A stretch of DNA of 64,000 bases from JACVRW01 sp963813495. Lineage in GTDB: Bacteria > Actinomycetota > Thermoleophilia > Solirubrobacterales > Thermoleophilaceae. A program made the position numbers and the translations under genes. The stretch spans positions 1,054,001 through 1,118,000 of the forward strand of contig CAWEZC010000005.1 of assembly GCA_963813495.1 (NCBI GenBank), in the 5' to 3' direction. The notes under the pieces are model-generated. The model saw only the letters and a list, made by a program, of their open reading frames with translations. It ran no database searches and was not told the DNA's origin. Positions within the stretch are counted from its first letter, which is position 1; each line of letters opens with the position of its first letter. Positions 58,253 through 64,000 of the stretch are shown piece by piece.

Positions 58253-59011
58253 CTACCTCCCGTTCCCTTCGGTGGTCAATTCGATGGTCATGTGGCTGGT
58301 GCGCTTGTGGATGGGCGTGGCGCGCCCCAGCGCCCGCGGCCGGTAGCGCTTGATCGTGGGCCCCTCGTCGACGAAGGCCCTGCTGATCCGCAGCTCGTCC
58401 GGGCCAAGCTCGTAGGCGGACTCGGCGTTGGCCACGGCCGAGTTGAGCAGCTTGAGAATGTCGGTGGAGATCGCGCGCGGCGCGTGCTGGAGGATGGCCT
58501 GGGCCTGTTCGACGCGCTTGCCGCGGATGTGGTTCATCACGAGGCGGGCCTTGCGCGGCGCGCTGCGCACGTACCTGGCGCGCGCGCTCACGACCAGGGC
58601 GCCGTTCTCCTCGCGGGCGGCGGCCCTGCGGCTGCTGGTGGTGGACGTCTCGGCGGAGCCACGGCGGCGGGTGGTGGCGGGTGCGTCGGTGTCCTCGGCG
58701 TCGGCGTCATCAGGCTCGGGCTCGTCGGCGTCGCCCTCGTCCTCGGCGGCTTCGGCAGCCTCGGCGTCCACAACGTCCTCCGCCTTGGCCTCGGCGGCCG
58801 GCGCGGTGCCCTCCTGGGCGACCTCGTCGTCCTCCAAGCGCGCGATCAGGTCGGCCTTGTTGCCGCTCTTGGGGAGTCCGCGGGCCTCGAGCTCGGTCTT
58901 GAGCTCGTCGACCTTCAGAGACTCCCAGCCGCCCTCCGGCGGTCCGCTCATCCGCGAAGTAGCCGGGCCGGCCGGCTGCGCACTGCTGCTGTCCTGGTCC
59001 GGCGGAGTCAT
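58253..59011 (-). CDS. rplV: Large-subunit ribosomal protein L22 (uL22) fused to an N-terminal SAP-like domain
   Basis: 252 aa; ordinary L22 is about 110. The L22 core begins near residue 140 (ALVVSARARYVRSAPRKARL) and ends IHKRTSHMTIELTTEGNGR. Residues 30-63 (SLKVDELKTELEARGLPKSG, then NKADLIARL) match the SAP helix-extended-helix motif found in nucleic-acid-binding proteins. Residues 64-115 are an acidic Ala/Asp/Glu linker. The ATG at 59011 overlaps the rpsS stop by four bases, so the extension is within the operon frame. Confidence 0.95.
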   Translation of the reverse strand: MTPPDQDSSSAQPAGPATSRMSGPPEGGWESLKVDELKTELEARGLPKSGNKADLIARLEDDEVAQEGTAPAAEAKAEDVVDAEAAEAAEDEGDADEPEPDDADAEDTDAPATTRRRGSAETSTTSSRRAAAREENGALVVSARARYVRSAPRKARLVMNHIRGKRVEQAQAILQHAPRAISTDILKLLNSAVANAESAYELGPDELRISRAFVDEGPTIKRYRPRALGRATPIHKRTSHMTIELTTEGNGR

Positions 59012-59286
59012 CGCATTCTGACCTTGTCGCTGCCCGCGTGGCCGCGGAACATGCGCGTGGGGGCGAACTCGCCCAGCTTGTGGCCCACCATCGACTCCGA
59101 CACGAACACGGGAACGTGCTTGCGGCCGTCGTGGACGGCGATCGTGTGCCCGACCATCTCGGGGAAGATCGTGGAGGTGCGCGACCAGGTCTTGACCATG
59201 GTCTTGTTGCCGGAGTCGTTCATGGCGTCGATGCGCTTCATGAGGCGCTCCTCGGCCCACGGGCCCTTCTTGGAAGAACGAGACAT
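59008..59286 (-). CDS. rpsS: Small-subunit ribosomal protein S19 (uS19)
   Basis: 92 aa. SRSSKKGPWAEERLMKRIDA, TWSRTSTIFPEMVGHTIAVH and LGEFAPTRMFRGHAG are diagnostic. It contacts S13 in the 30S head. Three bases after rplB. Confidence 0.98.
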   Translation of the reverse strand: MSRSSKKGPWAEERLMKRIDAMNDSGNKTMVKTWSRTSTIFPEMVGHTIAVHDGRKHVPVFVSESMVGHKLGEFAPTRMFRGHAGSDKVRMR

Positions 59287-59289
59287 GGG

Positions 59290-60135
59290 CTACCTCCGGC
59301 CCTTCTTGCCGCGCCGGCGGCCACGGACGATGAACTGATCGGACGACTTGCGCTTCTTGCGGGTGCGGTAGCCCAGCGTCGGCACGCCCCAGGGAGTGAC
59401 CGGGTGGCCACCGGGGGTCTTGTGCGCCTCGCCCCCGCCGTGCGGGTGGTCCACCGGGTTCATGGCCACGCCGCGCGTCTGCGGGCGCTTGCCCAGATGC
59501 CGCGAGCGCCCGGCCTTGCCGAGGTCCACCAGCTCGTGCTCGGCGTTGCCCAGCGCACCGATGGTGGCGCGGTTCTGGACGAGCACCATGCGCATCTCGC
59601 TGGAGGGGAGGCGCAGGGTCGCGTAGCGCCCCTCCTTGGCCACCAGCTGGATCGACGTGCCCGCCGAGCGGCCCATCTGGCCGCCGCGCCCGGGCGTGAG
59701 CTCCACGTTGTGGATCGTGGTGCCGATCGGGATGTTGGCCAGCGGCAGGCAGCTGCCCGGCGTGATGTCGGCGTCGGAACCGGAGGAGACGGTGTCGCCC
59801 ACCTTGATTCGCGCCGGGGCCAGGATGTAGCGCTTCTCGCCGTCGGCGTAGTGCAGCAGCGCGATGTGCGACGACCGGTTGGGGTCGTACTCGATCGCGG
59901 CCACCTTGGCGGGCACGCCGTCCTTCTGGCGCTTGAAGTCGATCCGCCGGTACCTGCGCTTGGCCCCGCCGCCGCGATGGCGCGAGGTCACGCGGCCGTG
60001 CGCGTTGCGCCCGCCGGACTTCTTCAGGCCTTCGACCAGCGCCTTCTCGGGCTCGTCCTTGGTGACGGCCTCGTGCTGGAGCCAGGTGGCAAAGCGCCGT
60101 CCCGGCGAAGTGGGCTTGTGCTTCTTGATGGCCAT
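59290..60135 (-). CDS. rplB: Large-subunit ribosomal protein L2 (uL2)
   Basis: 281 aa. RVTSRHRGGGAKRRYRRIDF near residues 48-67 and the peptidyl-transferase-centre loop AMNPVDHPHGGGEAHK near 223-238, with its essential histidine, are intact. It is required for subunit association. Between rplW and rpsS. Confidence 0.98.
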   Translation of the reverse strand: MAIKKHKPTSPGRRFATWLQHEAVTKDEPEKALVEGLKKSGGRNAHGRVTSRHRGGGAKRRYRRIDFKRQKDGVPAKVAAIEYDPNRSSHIALLHYADGEKRYILAPARIKVGDTVSSGSDADITPGSCLPLANIPIGTTIHNVELTPGRGGQMGRSAGTSIQLVAKEGRYATLRLPSSEMRMVLVQNRATIGALGNAEHELVDLGKAGRSRHLGKRPQTRGVAMNPVDHPHGGGEAHKTPGGHPVTPWGVPTLGYRTRKKRKSSDQFIVRGRRRGKKGRR

Positions 60136-60138
60136 GGG

Positions 60139-60435
60139 TTACTCGATTCCCTGTCCCTCGAACAGCTCGATGGAGTCCTCTGCGTGCAGGGTCACGACCG
60201 CCTTCTTCCAGCGGCGGCGATGCCCCGAGTAGAGCCCGCGGCGCTTGGGCTTGGGCTTGACCCAGGCCGTGCGCACGCCGGTGACGCGGACGCCGAAGAT
60301 CGCCTCGATCGCTTGGCGGACCTGCGTCTTGTTGGCCCGGTCGTGAACGCGGAAGGTGTACTTGTTGGCCGCCAGCAGCGCGTAGCTCTTCTCGGAGATG
60401 ACCGGCCGGATGATCACGTTGCGGGGGTCGCTCAT
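60139..60435 (-). CDS. rplW: Large-subunit ribosomal protein L23 (uL23)
   Basis: 98 aa. IIRPVISEKSYALLAANKYT and VRQAIEAIFGVRVTGVRT are characteristic; it is the docking site for trigger factor and SRP at the tunnel exit. It overlaps rplD by four bases. Confidence 0.97.
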   Translation of the reverse strand: MSDPRNVIIRPVISEKSYALLAANKYTFRVHDRANKTQVRQAIEAIFGVRVTGVRTAWVKPKPKRRGLYSGHRRRWKKAVVTLHAEDSIELFEGQGIE

Positions 60436-61076
60436 CGGGTCAGCGCCTTCTCGGTCACGCGCGCGAGCGCGGCCTCGGAGATCACGAGCCGCGCGGCGCC
60501 GATCACGTCGGCCACACCCACGCCGTCGGCGTCCCGCACCGACACGTGCGGCAGATTGCGAAAGGACTTGGCGCAGGTCTCCTCGCCCTCGGCGAGCACC
60601 AGCAGCACGCTGCCGCCTGTGCCGCCTCGTGGGGTATCGCCGTCGAGGGAGTCGAGAGCGGCGGCCGCCGCCTTGGTGGAGGGCGTGGCGAACTTCGCCG
60701 GGTCGAGCGCCGCAATCGAGCCGCGCTCGGCGTGCACCGAGAGCGCCGCGCGCAGCGCCCGCCGGCGCGCCTTGCGGTTGACCTTCACCGTGTAGTCGCG
60801 CGGCTTGGGGCCGAAAGCCACGCCGCCGCCGGTGCGGTTGGGCGTGGACAGGGCGCCCACGCGCGCCCGGCCGGTGCCCTTCTGGCGCCAGGCCTTGGCG
60901 CCGGTCATCGCGATCTCGGCGCGGGTCTTGGTCGAGTGGCTGCCCTGCCGGCGCGCGGCCAGCTCGGAGCGCACCGCCTCGTGTACCAGCGGACCGTGAA
61001 AGCTCTCGCCGAAGACGGCGTCGTCGAGGTCGATCCCTCCGGAGGCGCCGCCGATGTACTTGGCCTGGGCAGCCAT
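60432..61076 (-). CDS. rplD: Large-subunit ribosomal protein L4 (uL4)
   Basis: 214 aa from ATG 61076. The conserved loop KTRAEIAMTGAKAWRQKGTG and RARVGALSTPNRTGGGVAFG near residues 49-89 reaches into the exit tunnel. L4 often represses the S10 operon; a leader hairpin is noted upstream of rpsJ. One base after rplC. Confidence 0.97.
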   Translation of the reverse strand: MAAQAKYIGGASGGIDLDDAVFGESFHGPLVHEAVRSELAARRQGSHSTKTRAEIAMTGAKAWRQKGTGRARVGALSTPNRTGGGVAFGPKPRDYTVKVNRKARRRALRAALSVHAERGSIAALDPAKFATPSTKAAAAALDSLDGDTPRGGTGGSVLLVLAEGEETCAKSFRNLPHVSVRDADGVGVADVIGAARLVISEAALARVTEKALTR

Positions 61077-61077
61077 C

Positions 61078-61701
61078 TCAGCCCTCGCTCCTGATCTCGA
61101 CCACGCCGCCCTTGGGACCGGGCACCGAGCCGCGCACCAGGAGCAGGTTCTCGTCGGCACGAACGTCCACGACTTCGAGGCCGCGCTGGGTGGCGCGCTT
61201 GTTGCCCATCTGGCCCGGCCCGCGAATCCCCTTGAACACGCGTGCGGGATCGGCGGACGCTCCGATCGAGCCCGGCGCACGCACGTTGTGCGAGCCGTGG
61301 CTGACGGGGCCGCGATGGAAGTTGTGGCGCTTGATCGTGCCCGCGAAGCCCTTGCCCCTGGAGACGCCCGAGACCTTGACGGTCTGGCCCTTCTCGAACA
61401 CCGAGTCGACCTTGAGCTCGGTGCCCAGCTCGGCCTCGCCCGGATCGCCGCGGAACTCGGCCAGGTGCTTGAGCGGGCCGACGCCGGCCTTGGTCAGGTG
61501 GCCGCGACGGGGCTTGTTGAGCTTCTTCTCGGTGACCTCGCCGAAGGCCAGCTGCACGGCGTCGTAGCCGTCGCGGTCCGTGCGGCGGATGCCGGTGATG
61601 AAGCAGGGGCCCGCCTCGATCACGGTCACCCGCTCGACGTGGCCGTCCTCGGGGTCGAAGACCTGCGTCATGCCGATCTTTCTTCCCAGCAGCCCGGCCA
61701 T
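61078..61701 (-). CDS. rplC: Large-subunit ribosomal protein L3 (uL3)
   Basis: 207 aa. MAGLLGRKIGMTQVFDPEDG, then VSGVSRGKGFAGTIKRHNFH and GQMGNKRATQRGLEVVDV, mark a full L3, one of the assembly initiators. The ATG overlaps the rpsJ stop by one base. Confidence 0.98.
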   Translation of the reverse strand: MAGLLGRKIGMTQVFDPEDGHVERVTVIEAGPCFITGIRRTDRDGYDAVQLAFGEVTEKKLNKPRRGHLTKAGVGPLKHLAEFRGDPGEAELGTELKVDSVFEKGQTVKVSGVSRGKGFAGTIKRHNFHRGPVSHGSHNVRAPGSIGASADPARVFKGIRGPGQMGNKRATQRGLEVVDVRADENLLLVRGSVPGPKGGVVEIRSEG

Positions 61702-62024
61702 CAGATGAGTTGGATCTGGATGTCCACGCCCGCCGGCAGGTGATCGAGGCGCTGCAGCGAGTCCACCGTCTTGGGGGTGGGCTGCAGGATGTCGATCAGC
61801 CGCTTGTGCGTGCGGATCTCGAAGTGCTCGCGGGAGTCCTTGTCCTTGAACGGACCACGGATCACGCAGTAGACGTTCTTCTCGGTGGGTAGCGGCACGG
61901 GGCCGGACACCGAGGCACCCGTGCGCACGGCCGTGTCCACGATCTCCTTGGCGGCGGTCTCGATCGCCGAGTGGTCGTAGGCCTTGAGCCGGATGCGGAT
62001 CTTGTTTTGCGTGAGTGTCGCCAT
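61701..62024 (-). CDS. rpsJ: Small-subunit ribosomal protein S10 (uS10)
   Basis: 107 aa. QNKIRIRLKAYDHSAIETAA, SGPVPLPTEKNVYCVIRGP and SREHFEIRTHKRLIDI are diagnostic. It also acts as the NusE antitermination factor. It is the first gene of the S10 segment, 69 bases after tuf, with a stem-loop between. Confidence 0.98.
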   Translation of the reverse strand: MATLTQNKIRIRLKAYDHSAIETAAKEIVDTAVRTGASVSGPVPLPTEKNVYCVIRGPFKDKDSREHFEIRTHKRLIDILQPTPKTVDSLQRLDHLPAGVDIQIQLI

Positions 62025-62041
62025 GGTGTGGGAACAGAGTT

Positions 62042-62069
62042 GGGGGCGGGCTCAGCTCCACCCGCCCCC
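62042..62069 (-). promoter_or_regulatory. Strong stem-loop between tuf and rpsJ
   Basis: GGGGGCGGG-(10 bases)-CCCGCCCCC is a perfect 9-bp G/C stem 18 bases upstream of the rpsJ start and 24 bases after the tuf stop. No U-tract follows in the leftward direction, so it is not a clear intrinsic terminator. It could be an attenuator, an RNA processing site, or an L4-type leader element. Confidence 0.6.
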
Positions 62070-62093
62070 AGGCAACTCCTGTCGGAGGCCGCC

Positions 62094-63281
<1,188 letters not shown>

Positions 63282-63356
63282 CTCGTACTACCCCTTTCTC
63301 AAAAGACTCTCGGGTTCGGACCCGAACTTGCGAAACATACTCGGTTTACCAACCCT

Positions 63357-64000
63357 CTACGCGCCTGCACCGACGGGTTCACCCGTGCGGTGCTCGACGA
63401 TTTCCTCGGCGATGCTGGACGGGACCTCTTCGTACCGGTCGAACTGCATCGTGTAGTTGGCTCGGCCCTGTGTGGACGAGCGCAGATCGGTCGCGTAGCC
63501 GAACATCGACGACAGCGGAACGCTGGCCTTTACCGCCACGGCATTGCCGCGCGGCTCCTGGCCCTCGATGTGCCCGCGACGGCTCGACAGGTCGCCGATG
63601 ACCGTGCCGATGAACTCGTCCGGCGTCACGACCTCGACGGCCATGACGGGCTCGAGCAGCACGGGCTTGGCCCTGCGGGCCGCCTCCTTGAGCGCGAGCG
63701 AGCCTGCGACCTTGAATGCGATCTCCGAGGAGTCCGTGTCGTGGTACTTGCCGTCCACCAGCGTGGCGCGCACGTCGACCATCGGATAGCCGGCCTTGAC
63801 GCCCGACTCGAGCGCCTCCTCGACGCCCTTCTCCACCGCGGGGATGAACTCCGAGGGCACGGCGCCGCCCTTGATCTTGTTGATGAAGTCGAAGCCCTCG
63901 CCCGGCGCCGGCTCGAGGTCGATGTAGACCACGCCGTACTGGCCCGAGCCGCCGGTCTGGCGGATGAACTTGCCCTCCACCTTGGCCACGTGCTCGCGGA
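63357..64000 (-). CDS. fusA: Elongation factor G, C-terminal part
   Basis: The gene runs off the right end; the last 214 codons are present. They cover domain IV (GQYGVVYIDLEPAPGEGFDF, AVPSEFIPAVEKGVEEAL, GYPMVDVRATLVDGKYHDTD) and domain V (LLEPVMAVEVVTPDEFIGTV, GDLSSRRGHIEGQEPRGNAV). EF-G drives translocation. It is 75 bases upstream of tuf, with a small hairpin (TCGGGT-TCGG-ACCCGA, 63310-63325) between them. Confidence 0.98.
   Translation of the reverse strand, partial: REHVAKVEGKFIRQTGGSGQYGVVYIDLEPAPGEGFDFINKIKGGAVPSEFIPAVEKGVEEALESGVKAGYPMVDVRATLVDGKYHDTDSSEIAFKVAGSLALKEAARRAKPVLLEPVMAVEVVTPDEFIGTVIGDLSSRRGHIEGQEPRGNAVAVKASVPLSSMFGYATDLRSSTQGRANYTMQFDRYEEVPSSIAEEIVEHRTGEPVGAGA

Overview
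The window is about 64 kb of very GC-rich bacterial chromosome (roughly 70% G+C, strong G/C at third codon positions, many GTG starts). It ends in the left part of a classical str-S10-spc-alpha ribosomal supercluster. The gene content suggests an aerobic, heterotrophic actinobacterium, and my best guess is the Thermoleophilia (Solirubrobacterales-like). The reasons are the zinc-type S14, a c-di-AMP riboswitch on an NlpC/P60 protein, hemolysin-type repeat and NosD-like secreted proteins, and ribosomal proteins with low-complexity extensions. The class assignment is inference.

Layout. 1-18.5 kb is a metabolic region. It holds the end of bioA, rubredoxin, a Nudix hydrolase, a secreted RTX-like protein coupled to a circularly permuted ATP-grasp protein, and an epimerase. 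Next comes a divergent TetR-controlled pair of operons (SDR, SCP2 and Fe-alcohol dehydrogenase leftward; ABM monooxygenase and TetR rightward) around a 9-bp palindrome. A LysE/LysR pair, a thioesterase/Lrp-like pair and an alcohol dehydrogenase/FAH-family/aldehyde dehydrogenase operon follow. The region closes with a three-gene operon for 4-hydroxyproline breakdown and a lipoprotein sugar dehydrogenase. 18.5-21.5 kb starts with tRNA-Pro(CGG). It continues with sparse, poorly recognisable DNA carrying small stress-type membrane proteins and may be an inserted segment.

21.5-46 kb carries MarR/YceI, two flavoenzymes, a fused ECF sigma-zinc finger-membrane protein, a Nif3-like protein, a 58-aa HTH protein with its own terminator, acyl-CoA synthetase, a HisC-like aminotransferase, patatin, DacB, ligA-surE-truA, a methyltransferase, an Rrf2 regulator next to a complete sulfate ABC transporter, a NosD-like protein, a Kef-type antiporter, and a riboswitch-controlled cell-wall hydrolase. 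46-64 kb is read entirely leftward: fusA(partial)-tuf-rpsJ-rplC-rplD-rplW-rplB-rpsS-rplV-rpsC-rplP-rpmC-rpsQ-rplN-rplX-rplE-rpsN-rpsH-rplF-rplR-rpsE-rpmD-rplO-secY-adk-map-rpmJ-rpsM-rpsK-rpsD-rpoA-rplQ, with infA absent.

Cross-cutting signals: (i) one secure and three possible CTG start codons, including truA; (ii) five convergent gene pairs whose two TAG stops share one CTAG; (iii) ribosomal proteins L22 (SAP domain), S17, L5, S3 and S5 with unusual extensions; (iv) several operator-like palindromes between divergent genes. I saw no CRISPR array, transposase, integrase, phage gene or recognisable defence system.
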